A stretch of DNA of 22,856 nucleotides from an uncultured Synechococcus sp. (GTDB taxonomy: Bacteria > Cyanobacteriota > Cyanobacteriia > PCC-6307 > Cyanobiaceae). The number at the start of each line of letters is the position of its first letter. The first letter of the stretch is position 1. Location: the NCBI GenBank assembly GCA_937930135.1, contig CALGVO010000034.1, forward strand, positions 1-22,856, written 5' to 3'. The notes beneath the pieces were generated by a model. It saw only the letters and a program-made list of their open reading frames with translations. It was not told where the DNA came from and did no database searches. Of the stretch, positions 6,383 to 14,181 are shown one piece after another. The position numbers were made by a program, and so were the translations under genes.

Positions 6383-7492
6383 TCAGCCCATCATGCCGTA
6401 GCCATCGTCGCCTTCCTCGGCCTGCTCCAGCAGCATCTGCTTGTAGCGGGCCGCCATCTCCTCGGCCTTCTCGAACACCTTCTGGGGATCGGTGAGCATG
6501 TCGCCCGGTTCCGGTTCGAGTGCCTTGGTGGAGAGAGAAATCCGACCCCGCTCGGCATCGAGGTCGATGATCATCACCTTCATCTGATCATTCACATTGA
6601 GCACCGAGTGCGGCGTTTCGATGTGCTCATGGCTGATTTCGGAGATGTGCAGCAGACCGCTGACGCCACCGATGTCGATGAAGGCGCCGTAGGGCTTGAT
6701 TCCGCGGACCGTGCCGATCACCACTTCGCCCACTTCCAGGCGATTCATCTTGCGCTCCACCAGGGCGCGGCGATGGCTGAGCACCAGACGGTTGCGCTCC
6801 TCGTCGACTTCCAGGAACTTGAGCGGCAGGAAATCGGCGACCAGATCTTCCTTGGGCTTGCGGGTGCTGATGTGGCTACCGGGGATGAAGCCGCGCAGGC
6901 CTTCCACCCGCACAAGGGCACCACCGCGGTTGGTGGCGAACACCTCGGAGTAGATGGTGGCGTCTTCCTTCTGCAACTGACGCACCCGCTCCCAGGCCCG
7001 CTGGTATTCAATCCGGCGGATGGAGAGTGCGAGCTGACCGTCTTCGTTCTCCTCACTCATGATGAAGAACTCGCGCACCTCACCGGGCTGGAGCACATCG
7101 CTCAGGCCTTCCACCCGGTTGATCGACACCTCCTGCATCGGCATGAAGGCGGCGGTCTTGGCGCCGATGTCGATCATCGCCCCCTTCGATTCCAGGGCGA
7201 ACACGGTGCCGTTGACGATATCGCCCGGTTTGAAGTTGTAGTCGTACTTGCTGAGAAGCGCCGCAAACTCGTCGAGGGTGAAGCCGGCGTTATCCAGATC
7301 GCGGCTGCTCGCCCGGCTACTCGGGTCGTCGGCCGTGGGTACATCCTCCGGAATGCTCAGGTCGTTCTCGTCGAAAGCTTCATCGGCAGTGAGCACCTCA
7401 GCTTGACCGGCGACTTGCTCGGCGGCATCGGTGAGATTTGCAGCTGATTCGACAGCGGGGTCCTGAACCTGGTCGGTGGAGGAAACAGTCAT
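6383..7492 (-). CDS. rpsA: 30S ribosomal protein S1
   Basis: The 369-residue product has three S1 RNA-binding domains at about residues 87-159 (GDIVNGTVFALESKGAMIDIG), 177-243 and 254-323 (GEVVIGTVRGIKPYGAFIDIG). They are preceded by an acidic, low-complexity N-terminus of about 75 residues and followed by an acidic tail ending GDDGYGMMG. Three S1 domains is the cyanobacterial/plastid form, shorter than the six-domain E. coli protein. It recruits mRNAs to the 30S subunit, notably those without Shine-Dalgarno sequences, which fits the weak ribosome-binding sites seen here. I chose the ATG at 7492 (MTVSSTDQ); extending to 7555 adds 21 residues with no family resemblance. The 117-base gap to nrdR should hold its promoter. 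Confidence 0.96.
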   Translation of the reverse strand: MTVSSTDQVQDPAVESAANLTDAAEQVAGQAEVLTADEAFDENDLSIPEDVPTADDPSSRASSRDLDNAGFTLDEFAALLSKYDYNFKPGDIVNGTVFALESKGAMIDIGAKTAAFMPMQEVSINRVEGLSDVLQPGEVREFFIMSEENEDGQLALSIRRIEYQRAWERVRQLQKEDATIYSEVFATNRGGALVRVEGLRGFIPGSHISTRKPKEDLVADFLPLKFLEVDEERNRLVLSHRRALVERKMNRLEVGEVVIGTVRGIKPYGAFIDIGGVSGLLHISEISHEHIETPHSVLNVNDQMKVMIIDLDAERGRISLSTKALEPEPGDMLTDPQKVFEKAEEMAARYKQMLLEQAEEGDDGYGMMG

Positions 7493-7609
7493 GGAGCGAT
7501 GGCGGTCTGCCCGGAGACAGTGCGAAGGAATGACGTGGTGGCCCGCCGACCACAACGATCGAATCCACTATTCTGTCAGATCGGCTCGGTCGAGCCGTGG
7601 CGGGCTGGT

Positions 7610-8083
7610 TCAGACCGCTGCCAGGGAGGTGGTCGAGTCGCTCATGCCTTCGAGGGTCTTCACAAAATCGTTGACGCCACGGAACTGCCGGTAGACCGAG
7701 GCGAAGCGCACATAGGCCACTTCGCTGAGGTCTTTGAGCTGATTGAGCACCATTTCACCGATCTCCTGGCTGCTCACTTCCCGTCCGTTGCGCTGCTGCA
7801 AGGCGAGTTCGAGATCGTCCACGATCGTCTCCAGTCGGGAGGCGGTCAGGCCGGTTTTTTCGCAGGCACGACTGAGACCGTGAAGCAATTTGCTGCGGCT
7901 GAAACTTTCCCGGCTGCCATTCCGCTTGAGCACGGTGATCGGCATTGTTTCCACCCTTTCGTAGGTGGTGAAGCGGAATTCACAGTTGAGGCACTCACGA
8001 CGGCGCCGCACGCTTCTGCCGCCGTCGGCAGCGCGGGACTCGAGCACCCGGCTGTCTGTGTTTTGGCAGGAAGGGCACTGCAC
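7610..8083 (-). CDS. nrdR: Transcriptional repressor NrdR
   Basis: This 157-residue regulator has the two NrdR domains. An N-terminal zinc ribbon uses Cys3, Cys6, Cys31 and Cys34 (MQCPSC ... CLNCEFRFTTYE), followed by an ATP-cone domain from about residue 49. NrdR senses dATP/ATP and represses ribonucleotide reductase genes; no nrd gene is visible in the window. Length and start are standard for the family. A candidate -10 element and a perfect interrupted palindrome lie just upstream, compatible with autoregulation. The gene follows the psbB-psbT terminator, so it is likely a separate transcription unit. Confidence 0.97.
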   Translation of the reverse strand: MQCPSCQNTDSRVLESRAADGGRSVRRRRECLNCEFRFTTYERVETMPITVLKRNGSRESFSRSKLLHGLSRACEKTGLTASRLETIVDDLELALQQRNGREVSSQEIGEMVLNQLKDLSEVAYVRFASVYRQFRGVNDFVKTLEGMSDSTTSLAAV

Positions 8084-8117
8084 GCCCGGGCAACTCCGAG
8101 TTCAAGGTTATGGACCA

Positions 8118-8134
8118 ATTGTAGACACTGTGTC
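8118..8134 (-). promoter_or_regulatory. Candidate nrdR promoter with palindromic operator
   Basis: On the minus strand a TACAAT -10-like hexamer (8118-8123; five of six consensus bases) is directly preceded by the perfect interrupted palindrome GACAC-A-GTGTC (8124-8134). A start site would fall near 8111, leaving a leader of about 28 bases. No good -35 box is present at 17 bases. The ACAC...GTGT half-sites resemble the ends of the NrdR box, but the palindrome is shorter than the usual 16-base box. Binding is unproven. Confidence 0.4.
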
Positions 8135-8150
8135 CAGAGCTGGAATCACA

Positions 8151-8180
8151 ACAAAAAAGCCCCACCGATTGGTGAGGCTT
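8151..8180 (-). terminator. Rho-independent terminator of psbB-psbT
   Basis: On the minus strand AGCCTCACC pairs with GGTGGGGCT (9 bp with one G-U) around a 4-base loop AATC and is followed by TTTTTTG. It begins about 20 bases after the psbT stop codon and separates psbB-psbT from nrdR. Confidence 0.9.
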
Positions 8181-8199
8181 GAAGCAGGAACTCTGTGGA

Positions 8200-8295
8200 T
8201 CACTTGCCGATCTTCGGAGGATCGCGGAAGGCGATCGCGAAGAAGAGCGTGGCAATCGCCAGGGTGAGGATAAGGATGTAAGCGAAGCTTTCCAT
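8200..8295 (-). CDS. psbT: Photosystem II protein PsbT
   Basis: This 31-residue single-pass membrane protein starts MESFAYILILTLAIATLFF and ends FRDPPKIGK. Both the MEtxAY start and the DPPK(I/V) tail are typical of PsbT. It sits at the PSII monomer interface next to CP47 and D1 and is known to help recovery after photoinhibition. The gene lies 21 bases after the psbB stop, with a GGAG eight bases before the ATG, matching the conserved psbB-psbT arrangement of cyanobacteria and chloroplasts. It is short enough to be missed by ORF length cut-offs. Confidence 0.96.
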   Translation of the reverse strand: MESFAYILILTLAIATLFFAIAFRDPPKIGK

Positions 8296-8316
8296 CGGGG
8301 AGTCTCCGGAGGGCGA

Positions 8317-9876
8317 TCAGCTGAGGGTGGAACCGGCCGGGGGCACGTAACCCTCGGGAAGGCGACGGGTGGAACGGTCACCCAGTTTCTGGAAGAGACC
8401 AAACTCCACTTGTTCGCCAAGATCCGGATCGATACCGGCAAACACATCGCGATACAGGGTACGAGCACCGTGCCAGATGTGTCCGAAGAAGAAGAGCAAG
8501 GCGAAGGTGGCATGGCCGAAGGTGAACCAGCCGCGTGGTGAACTGCGGAAGGTGCCGTCGGAGTGGTAGGTCTCGCGATCGAACTCAAACGCTTCACCAA
8601 GCTGAGCCTTACGGGCCAGGCGCTTCACATCGGCAGGATCTGTGAAGGTTTGGCCATCCAGAGCGCCCCCGAACACCTGGGCGGTCACGCCCTGCTGCTC
8701 GAAGGAATACTTGGCTTCAGCGCGACGGAAGGGAATATCAGCGCGAACGATGCCGTCGCTGTCTTCCAGAACCACAGGGAAGTTCTCGAAGAAGTTGGGC
8801 AGACGACGCACCTGAAGATCGCGACCATCCTTATCGGTGAAGGCGATGTGACCGAGCCATCCGGTAGGAAGGCCATCACCATTCACCATCGGACCGACTC
8901 GGAACAGGCCACCCTTGGCTGGGCTGTTGCCGACATAGTCGTAGAAGGCAAGCTTTTCAGGGATGGCTGCAAAGGCTTCCTGAGCTGTGGAACCCTGATC
9001 CATCGCCGTCTGGACGCGACGGTTGATTTCGGTTTTGAAGTAGCTCTGATCCCACTGATAACGGGTGGGTCCGAACAGCTCGACGGGTGTTGCTGCAGAG
9101 CCGTACCACATCGTGCCCGCCACAATGAATGCGGCGAAGAACACAGCGGCGATGGCACTGGCCAGAACCGTTTCGATGTTGCCCATCCGAAGCGCCTTGT
9201 AAAGACGCTCGGGCGGACGGGTGGTGATGTGGAAAATGCCAGCAATGATGCCGACGATGCCGGCTGCAATGTGGTGAGCAACGATGCCACCGGGATTGAA
9301 GGGGTTGAAACCCTCTGGCCCCCAGGCCGGCTGAACAGCCTCTAGATGGCCGGTCAAGCCATAGGGATCGGAGACCCACATCCCCGGACCGAAAACACCG
9401 GTGAGATGGAAGGCGCCGAAGCCGAAGCAACCCAGGCCAGCGAGGAGCAGGTGGATGCCGAAGATTTTGGGAAGGTCAAGGGCAGGTTCGCCGGTGCGAG
9501 GGTCCTGCCAGATCTCCAGATCCCAGTAGGTCCAGTGCCAGATGGCGGCAAGCATCAGCAGGCCACTGAACACGATGTGAGCAGCTGCGACACCTTCAAA
9601 GCTCCAGAAGCCAGGATCCACACCGGTCTCACCGGTGATGCTCCAGCCTCCCCAGCTGCCGGTGACGCCGAGTCGGGCCATGAAGGGCATGACGAACATG
9701 CCCTGACGCCACATCGGATTCAGAACGGGATCCGAGGGGTCGAAAATAGCGAGTTCATAAAGAGCCATCGAGCCGGCCCAGCCGGCAACGAGGGCGGTGT
9801 GCATGAGGTGCACGGCCAGAAGTCGGCCGGGGTCGTTGATGACGACGGTGTGCACCCGATACCAGGGCAATCCCAT
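8317..9876 (-). CDS. psbB: Photosystem II CP47 chlorophyll apoprotein
   Basis: The 519-residue protein begins MGLPWYRVHTVVINDPGRLLAVHLMHTALVAGWAGSMALYELAIFDPSDPVLNPMWRQGMFVMPFMARLGV at the N-terminus (given here only to identify CP47), the conserved stromal start and first transmembrane helices. Six membrane helices with paired chlorophyll-binding histidines follow (for example HIVFSGLLMLAAIWHW and GGIVAHHIAAGIVGI), with the large lumenal loop between helices V and VI. The final helix carries FGHATFALLFFFGHIWHGAR. It is an inner antenna of PSII that passes excitation to the reaction centre. It is transcribed with psbT and is divergent from a ferredoxin gene across 232 bases. Length and start are standard. 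Confidence 0.98.
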   Translation of the reverse strand: MGLPWYRVHTVVINDPGRLLAVHLMHTALVAGWAGSMALYELAIFDPSDPVLNPMWRQGMFVMPFMARLGVTGSWGGWSITGETGVDPGFWSFEGVAAAHIVFSGLLMLAAIWHWTYWDLEIWQDPRTGEPALDLPKIFGIHLLLAGLGCFGFGAFHLTGVFGPGMWVSDPYGLTGHLEAVQPAWGPEGFNPFNPGGIVAHHIAAGIVGIIAGIFHITTRPPERLYKALRMGNIETVLASAIAAVFFAAFIVAGTMWYGSAATPVELFGPTRYQWDQSYFKTEINRRVQTAMDQGSTAQEAFAAIPEKLAFYDYVGNSPAKGGLFRVGPMVNGDGLPTGWLGHIAFTDKDGRDLQVRRLPNFFENFPVVLEDSDGIVRADIPFRRAEAKYSFEQQGVTAQVFGGALDGQTFTDPADVKRLARKAQLGEAFEFDRETYHSDGTFRSSPRGWFTFGHATFALLFFFGHIWHGARTLYRDVFAGIDPDLGEQVEFGLFQKLGDRSTRRLPEGYVPPAGSTLS

Positions 9877-10054
9877 GGGTCAGGTTCGGGGGAACGAAGC
9901 TGCTGATGCAGCCAGACTCCGCGATCGTAAGGGGTGTGGTCGGTGGGTCGGGGGACGCTGTCGCGAGCTGCAATGTCTGCACATGCGCTCTCTCGGCCGT
10001 GCCAGCCGCACGGATTGACTTGACCTGGCTGCCCGAACGGGCCCATGCGGGGAG

Positions 10055-10084
10055 GTTACAAATCGAAATCCCTCGATTCACAAT
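10055..10084. promoter_or_regulatory. Divergent psbB / ferredoxin promoter core with inverted repeat
   Basis: In the 232-base psbB-ferredoxin gap, a plus-strand promoter can be read as TTACAA (10056-10061), 17 bases, CACAAT (10079-10084), 25 bases before the ferredoxin ATG. On the minus strand the same bases read TTGTGA, 17 bases, TGTAAC, toward psbB. The shared spacer holds a perfect inverted repeat, AATCGA (10061-10066) and TCGATT (10073-10078). GTTACAAA at 10055-10062 matches one half-site of the RpaB-bound HLR1 consensus, but the second half is absent. The remaining intergenic bases (9877-10054) show no ORF I trust. Hexamer matches are moderate, so this is a candidate only. Confidence 0.42.
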
Positions 10085-10108
10085 GGTGAGGCAGCTGCCC
10101 AAGTCGCC

Positions 10109-10576
10109 ATGCCGGTGATCCGATTTGTTCGAGAAGGTCGCGACGTGGAGTGTTATCCGGGCGAGAACCTGCGCGAGGTGGCGTTGCGGGAAGGGATCGC
10201 TCTTTATGGGCTCAAAGGTCAGCTGGGCAATTGCGGCGGCTGCGGACAGTGCATCACCTGCTTCGTTGATGTGCCGGAAGGGGGAGCGATGGGGGCCCTC
10301 TCGCCCCGCACGGCTGTGGAAGAGGCCAAGCTGCGGCGGCGTCCTCAATCCTGGCGGCTGGCTTGTCAGACCCTGGTGGAAGGGTCGGTGTTGATCATGA
10401 CGCGCCCGCAGACGGGCCAGGCTGATGCTGCGGCTCGGTTGGCCGCTGCTCGGGCGACGCCGTTGCCGGCGGGGCCCACCGCCTGGCCGGTCACGGAGGA
10501 GCCAGAGGTCTCCTCTGAAGAGGAGGAGGTGAGCGCATCGTCGGATGAAGCTGCTACGCCCGGTGACGAGGACTGA
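10109..10576 (+). CDS. [2Fe-2S] ferredoxin with acidic C-terminal extension
   Basis: The 155-residue product has a beta-grasp ferredoxin domain over residues 1-100. The cysteine cluster is C42-G-G-C45-G-Q-C48-I-T-C51, with a distal Cys86 in RLACQTLVEG. The spacing C42-x5-C48-x2-C51-x34-C86 resembles adrenodoxin or bacterial-type ferredoxins rather than the C-x4-C-x2-C of photosynthetic PetF, and Cys45 is an extra thiol. Residues about 105-155 form an Ala/Pro linker and a strongly acidic tail (EEPEVSSEEEEVSASSDEA). A soluble electron carrier is certain; the partner is not. It is divergent from psbB and 59 bases upstream of psbM, which suggests a link to photosystem biogenesis or repair. Confidence 0.9.
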   Translation: MPVIRFVREGRDVECYPGENLREVALREGIALYGLKGQLGNCGGCGQCITCFVDVPEGGAMGALSPRTAVEEAKLRRRPQSWRLACQTLVEGSVLIMTRPQTGQADAAARLAAARATPLPAGPTAWPVTEEPEVSSEEEEVSASSDEAATPGDED

Positions 10577-10635
10577 CGCAGTCGGCGGGTTGCCGGCCGA
10601 ACGGTGATACGTTCCGGTGGAATCTTTCAGCGGTC

Positions 10636-10740
10636 ATGGAAACCAACGATCTCGGTTTTGTTGCCAGCCTTCTGTTTGTGCTGGTTCCGACGGTCTTCCT
10701 GATCATCCTGTTCATCCAGACCAACAGCCGTCAGAGCTGA
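10636..10740 (+). CDS. psbM: Photosystem II protein PsbM
   Basis: This 34-residue one-helix protein, METNDLGFVASLLFVLVPT followed by VFLIILFIQTNSRQS, matches PsbM throughout, including the METNDLG-type start and the FIQTxSR end. PsbM lies at the PSII dimer interface. It is 59 bases downstream of the ferredoxin gene on the same strand. A weak stem is possible after the stop codon (GGTCC ... GGACC around 10742-10764), but there is no T-tract. Confidence 0.96.
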   Translation: METNDLGFVASLLFVLVPTVFLIILFIQTNSRQS

Positions 10741-10773
10741 GTGGTCCCCGGGCCTGACGAGGACCGACCCCCC

Positions 10774-11622
10774 TCAGGAACGCTCCGGCTCCCGTACCAA
10801 CAGGACGGGTGCCGGAGCATGCACCCGGATGTAATCACTCACGGACCCCCCCAGCAGTTTGTCGAGATCCACCAGGCCTCGAGCCACGAGGGGGCGGCGA
10901 TCCTGTGAGGCGATCACCACCAGATCTGCATTCACATCCTTGGCGGCCTGGCAGACACCGCGTCCCACGTCATTCGCGGTGATGTGCAGGGGTGTCAACG
11001 TGACGCCGAAGCTCCTGGCCTGCTGCACTGCCGCGTTCAGCAGGCTGTCACTTTTGCTCGTTGCCCCCCTGGTCGGGGTCACGTCCTGACGGGCCACGTG
11101 CACCCCGGTCAGTTGGCCCCCAGGAATGTCGCGTACCATCTCGCAGGCCAGGCGCAGGGCGTCGTCCCCCACCCCCGTCCCGTCCACGGTAACCAGCAGT
11201 CTGTTCACGTGGCGGACGTAAAGATCGTCGCGCACGAGCAGCATCGGGCGGGTCGAGAGCTGGAAGACGTACTGACTGGTGCTGTTGGCAAGGATCGACT
11301 GCAGGCGTCCCAGTCCGCGGGACCCCATCACAATCAGGTCAGCATTGAGCTCATCGGCGACCTTGAGAACGGTCTGCTTGGCATCGCCGGAGCGGATGAT
11401 CGCGTTGAACTCACTGCGATCGAGGCCCAGGCGCTCGGCGGCCTGAGACAACAGCGCCGCCGCAGCGCTCCAGTGCTCGTCTGATCCGGATTTGTCCTGT
11501 TCCGGCACCACATGCAGCAGGTTGATGCGCGCTGTGCGGAACCCGGGCAGGTCGCGGAGCATCTTCAGCATCTCCTCGACGTGACCCTTGCCGGAGTCGG
11601 CGATCAGCAGGTTGTTGAACAC
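10774..11622 (-). CDS. Tandem universal stress protein (two UspA domains)
   Basis: The 282-residue protein has two UspA domains, residues about 1-135 and 145-280. The first carries an ATP-binding-type glycine motif, VMGSRGLGRLQSILANSTSQYV. The second ends LVVIASQDRRPLVARGLVDLDKLLGGSVSDYIRVHAPAPVLLV in the family pattern, with a less canonical G-x2-G region. It is a cytoplasmic stress-response protein of unknown specific role; the first domain may bind ATP. It converges on psbM with a 33-base gap and is divergent from the thioesterase gene, leaving only about 35 bases for both upstream regions. Confidence 0.93.
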   Translation of the reverse strand: MFNNLLIADSGKGHVEEMLKMLRDLPGFRTARINLLHVVPEQDKSGSDEHWSAAAALLSQAAERLGLDRSEFNAIIRSGDAKQTVLKVADELNADLIVMGSRGLGRLQSILANSTSQYVFQLSTRPMLLVRDDLYVRHVNRLLVTVDGTGVGDDALRLACEMVRDIPGGQLTGVHVARQDVTPTRGATSKSDSLLNAAVQQARSFGVTLTPLHITANDVGRGVCQAAKDVNADLVVIASQDRRPLVARGLVDLDKLLGGSVSDYIRVHAPAPVLLVREPERS

Positions 11623-11657
11623 GGCAGTGCAGCGGCCTTTGCAGCAGCCTATGGCCG

Positions 11658-12125
11658 ATGAACCGCGCCAGAAACATGGTGATTGAGAGCGTTACGACGC
11701 CCCCCTGGTGCTGGCGGAAGCGGGTGCTGCCCCAACACACCGACCATGGTGGTGTGATGTGGCACGGGGCCTATGTGGCCTGGCTGGAGGAGGCGCGGGT
11801 GGAGGCCCTGGCTGCGGTGGGCCTGCCCTACGACCGCCTCGCCGCTGAGGGTCTGGAAATGCCGGTGGTGCGCCTGGAGCTGGAGTATCGCCAGGCCCTG
11901 CACCATGGCGAGCGGGTGAATCTGGAAAGCTGGGCGCTGGAGCGTCGGGGCGTGCGCTGGCCCTGGGCGAGTCGGTGGCGACGCGAGGATGGACAGGTGG
12001 CGGCGATGGCGCGTGTCGAGCTGGTGCTGGTGCGGCTTGATGGGGCGCAGCGCACCGTGCTCCGCCAGGCTCCGCCGGTGTTGCAGGAGGCGCTGGATCG
12101 CCTGCTGCGAGGCCCGTTCGCATGA
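11658..12125 (+). CDS. Hotdog-fold acyl-CoA thioesterase (4HBT/YbgC-like)
   Basis: The product (155 residues from ATG 11658, or 149 from ATG 11676, which fits relatives slightly better) has the 4-hydroxybenzoyl-CoA thioesterase signature HTDHGGVMWHGAYVAWLEEAR. Asp29 sits in the catalytic-Asp position and the WHG-Y-V-x3-E segment belongs to the fold's long helix. In cyanobacteria this family includes the 1,4-dihydroxy-2-naphthoyl-CoA thioesterase of phylloquinone synthesis, a plausible role, but other acyl-CoA substrates cannot be excluded. It is followed by dprA after 24 bases. Confidence 0.88.
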   Translation: MNRARNMVIESVTTPPWCWRKRVLPQHTDHGGVMWHGAYVAWLEEARVEALAAVGLPYDRLAAEGLEMPVVRLELEYRQALHHGERVNLESWALERRGVRWPWASRWRREDGQVAAMARVELVLVRLDGAQRTVLRQAPPVLQEALDRLLRGPFA

Positions 12126-12149
12126 GAGAGTGGTACGCATGAACTATGC

Positions 12150-13268
12150 GTGAAGGGATTGGAGGAGCGCGATTGGTGGTGGCTCTGGAGTCGCTGTCCT
12201 GGCTTGGGGGCTGTTCGCCTGTCGGCCTTGCAGTCGCTGGCGACCCAGGATCCAGCCGGCCTGGCTGGTCTTTGGTCTTGGCCTTTGCCGCGGCTGCAAT
12301 GTGCATTGCGTTGGTCAGACTCCCTGACGCAGACGGTCGATGCCTATCGACGCCGCTGGGGCATCAGCCCTGACGTTGTCGCTCCTGACAGCGTTCTGAT
12401 TCCAGGTGATGCCAACTGGCCCCTGGCCCTGGCGGATCTGGAGCGGCCGCCGATGGTGCTGCACTGGCGCGGCGATGCCGCTCTGCTGCGGATGGTGTCT
12501 GCGCGACAAGCGGTCGCGATCGTGGGTACCCGCCGGCCTTCCAGCCATGGCCTGCGCATGGCGGAAGCTCTCGGCGAAGCGCTGGCGCGGGCGGGCTGGC
12601 CCGTGGTCAGCGGTCTGGCTGAGGGGGTGGATGCGGCGGCTCATCAAGGCTGCCTGAAGGCAGGCGGTGCCCCGATCGGTGTGGTGGGCACGCCCCTCTC
12701 GCGGGTTTACCCGCCTGAGCATGAAAGGCTGCAGGTGGCCGTGGCGAGCCAGGGGCTGCTGCTCAGTGAGCATGGGCCCGAGGCCAGGGTGAGTCGGGCC
12801 AGCTTTGCCCTGCGGAATCGGCTTCTGGTTGCCCTTGCCGATTGGGTGGTGGTGGTGGAATGTCCGGAGGGAAGTGGCGCAATGATTTCAGCCGAGATCG
12901 CCCTCGCGATGGAGCGATCGCTCTGGGTGGTGCCTGGAGATGCTTTGCGTCAGTCGTCCTGCGGCAGCAATCGCTTGCTCACGTGTGGCGCCTGCCCGTT
13001 GCTCTCGATCGCGTCGTTTCTCACCGCTCTCGGGCCCGGCCCCTGCGCTGATGGGGCTCAGGCTCCTGCAGCCGGCAGGGGTGGTGGCAGCCATGCCCCC
13101 CAGCTGCAGGATGCGCCTCTGTTGCGGCTTCTGGAAGAAGGAGCCGGCCTCGATCGTCTGGCTCGGGATCTGGGTCGTCCCACCGGGGTGCTTGCGGAGC
13201 AGCTGTTGCAGCTCGAATTGCAGGGGCTGGTGAAGGCGGAAGCCGGAATGCGATGGCGGCTTGTTTAG
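12150..13268 (+). CDS. dprA: DNA-processing protein DprA
   Basis: The 372-residue protein starts with GTG (VKGLEERDWWW). It contains an N-terminal SAM-like region and then the Rossmann-like core: AIVGTRRPSSHG (123-134), VSGLAEGVDAAAH (153-165), FALRNRLLVALADWVVVVE, and PEGSGAMISAEIAL. A C-terminal winged helix lies around residues 315-372. DprA loads RecA on incoming single-stranded DNA during natural transformation. With comF in the same window it supports a transformation capacity, as is common in cyanobacteria, although the uptake pilus genes are not seen here. prmC begins 9 bases after its stop, suggesting co-transcription. Confidence 0.95.
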   Translation: MKGLEERDWWWLWSRCPGLGAVRLSALQSLATQDPAGLAGLWSWPLPRLQCALRWSDSLTQTVDAYRRRWGISPDVVAPDSVLIPGDANWPLALADLERPPMVLHWRGDAALLRMVSARQAVAIVGTRRPSSHGLRMAEALGEALARAGWPVVSGLAEGVDAAAHQGCLKAGGAPIGVVGTPLSRVYPPEHERLQVAVASQGLLLSEHGPEARVSRASFALRNRLLVALADWVVVVECPEGSGAMISAEIALAMERSLWVVPGDALRQSSCGSNRLLTCGACPLLSIASFLTALGPGPCADGAQAPAAGRGGGSHAPQLQDAPLLRLLEEGAGLDRLARDLGRPTGVLAEQLLQLELQGLVKAEAGMRWRLV

Positions 13269-13277
13269 GGTCAGCCC

Positions 13278-14177
13278 ATGACCTCAGTGGAGCTGAGCGG
13301 GTACGAGCTTCTGGCCTGGCGCCGGGCCCAGCTGGCCACAGGCGGACGTGCTGTGGATCTTGATTGGTTGCTCGATCTGGCCGGTGGCTTGCGTTGGACC
13401 GACCTGCAGGCCTTGCATCTCGATCCGGCGGCCCGTCGGGTGCGGCTCGCCTGCGAGCTCTCCGAGCTTGCCTCGCTCTGGCAGCGCCATCGCCTGCAGC
13501 ACGAACCGCTCCAGCATCTGGTGGGTCGCTGCCCTTGGCGCGATCTTGAGCTCACGGTGACGGCAGCCGCTCTGATCCCCAGGCAGGAGACGGAATCTCT
13601 GGTGGATCTGGCCCTGGAGCGCTGGCGGGCGGCGCAACCCGGTGCCTCCCCCAAGCCGCTGCTGCGCTGGGCGGATCTGGGAACGGGATCCGGCGCCCTG
13701 GCCGTCGCCCTGGCCCGTGCCTTTCCCCAGGCCAGTGGTCATGCTGTCGACTGCAGCGAAGCGGCCCTGGCGCTGGCGCGCCTCAATCTTGAACGGCATG
13801 CGGGTTCAGCACGCTGCACCCTCCACAGCGGTGATTGGTGGCAGCCCCTGAGGCCCTGGTGGGGGCTGTTGCAGCTGGTGCTCAGCAATCCCCCCTACAT
13901 CCCCAGTGCTGTGGTCGATCAGCTCGACCCTGTGGTGCGTGAGCATGAGCCTCGGCTCGCCCTGGATGGCGGACGGGATGGTCTGGCGGCGACGCGCCTG
14001 ATCATTGCGGGGGCTCCCGAGGCCCTGGCGCCGGGCGGCTGGCTCCTGATCGAGCATCACCACGATCAGAGCGAGGCGGTGCTGGACCTCTGCGCTGCCG
14101 CCGGTCTGGATCATCTGAAGGCTGAAACAGATCTGCAGGGTGTGCGCCGCTTCGTGTGTGCACGTCGGCCATGCTGA
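13278..14177 (+). CDS. prmC: Peptide chain release factor N5-glutamine methyltransferase
   Basis: The 299-residue enzyme has an N-terminal helical domain (to about residue 95), the SAM-binding motif WADLGTGSGALAVALA from residue 131, and the catalytic NPPY at 204-207 within LSNPPYIPS. It methylates the GGQ glutamine of release factors RF1 and RF2. The first domain contains the conserved EPLQHLVGR segment and PRQETE, typical of HemK/PrmC. The gene lies in a run with dprA upstream and the TsaC-like gene beginning 4 bases after its stop. Confidence 0.96.
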   Translation: MTSVELSGYELLAWRRAQLATGGRAVDLDWLLDLAGGLRWTDLQALHLDPAARRVRLACELSELASLWQRHRLQHEPLQHLVGRCPWRDLELTVTAAALIPRQETESLVDLALERWRAAQPGASPKPLLRWADLGTGSGALAVALARAFPQASGHAVDCSEAALALARLNLERHAGSARCTLHSGDWWQPLRPWWGLLQLVLSNPPYIPSAVVDQLDPVVREHEPRLALDGGRDGLAATRLIIAGAPEALAPGGWLLIEHHHDQSEAVLDLCAAAGLDHLKAETDLQGVRRFVCARRPC

Positions 14178-14181
14178 GGTG

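Noticed and set aside
6227..7447. 406-codon plus-strand ORF
   Set aside because: Antisense shadow of rpsA; His/Val/Leu-rich product without family features.
8563..9345. 260-codon plus-strand ORF
   Set aside because: Antisense to psbB, one of the clearest genes of the window.
11692..12306. 204-codon minus-strand ORF, Pro/Ala-rich
   Set aside because: Opposes the thioesterase and dprA starts; low-complexity composition typical of a shadow frame.
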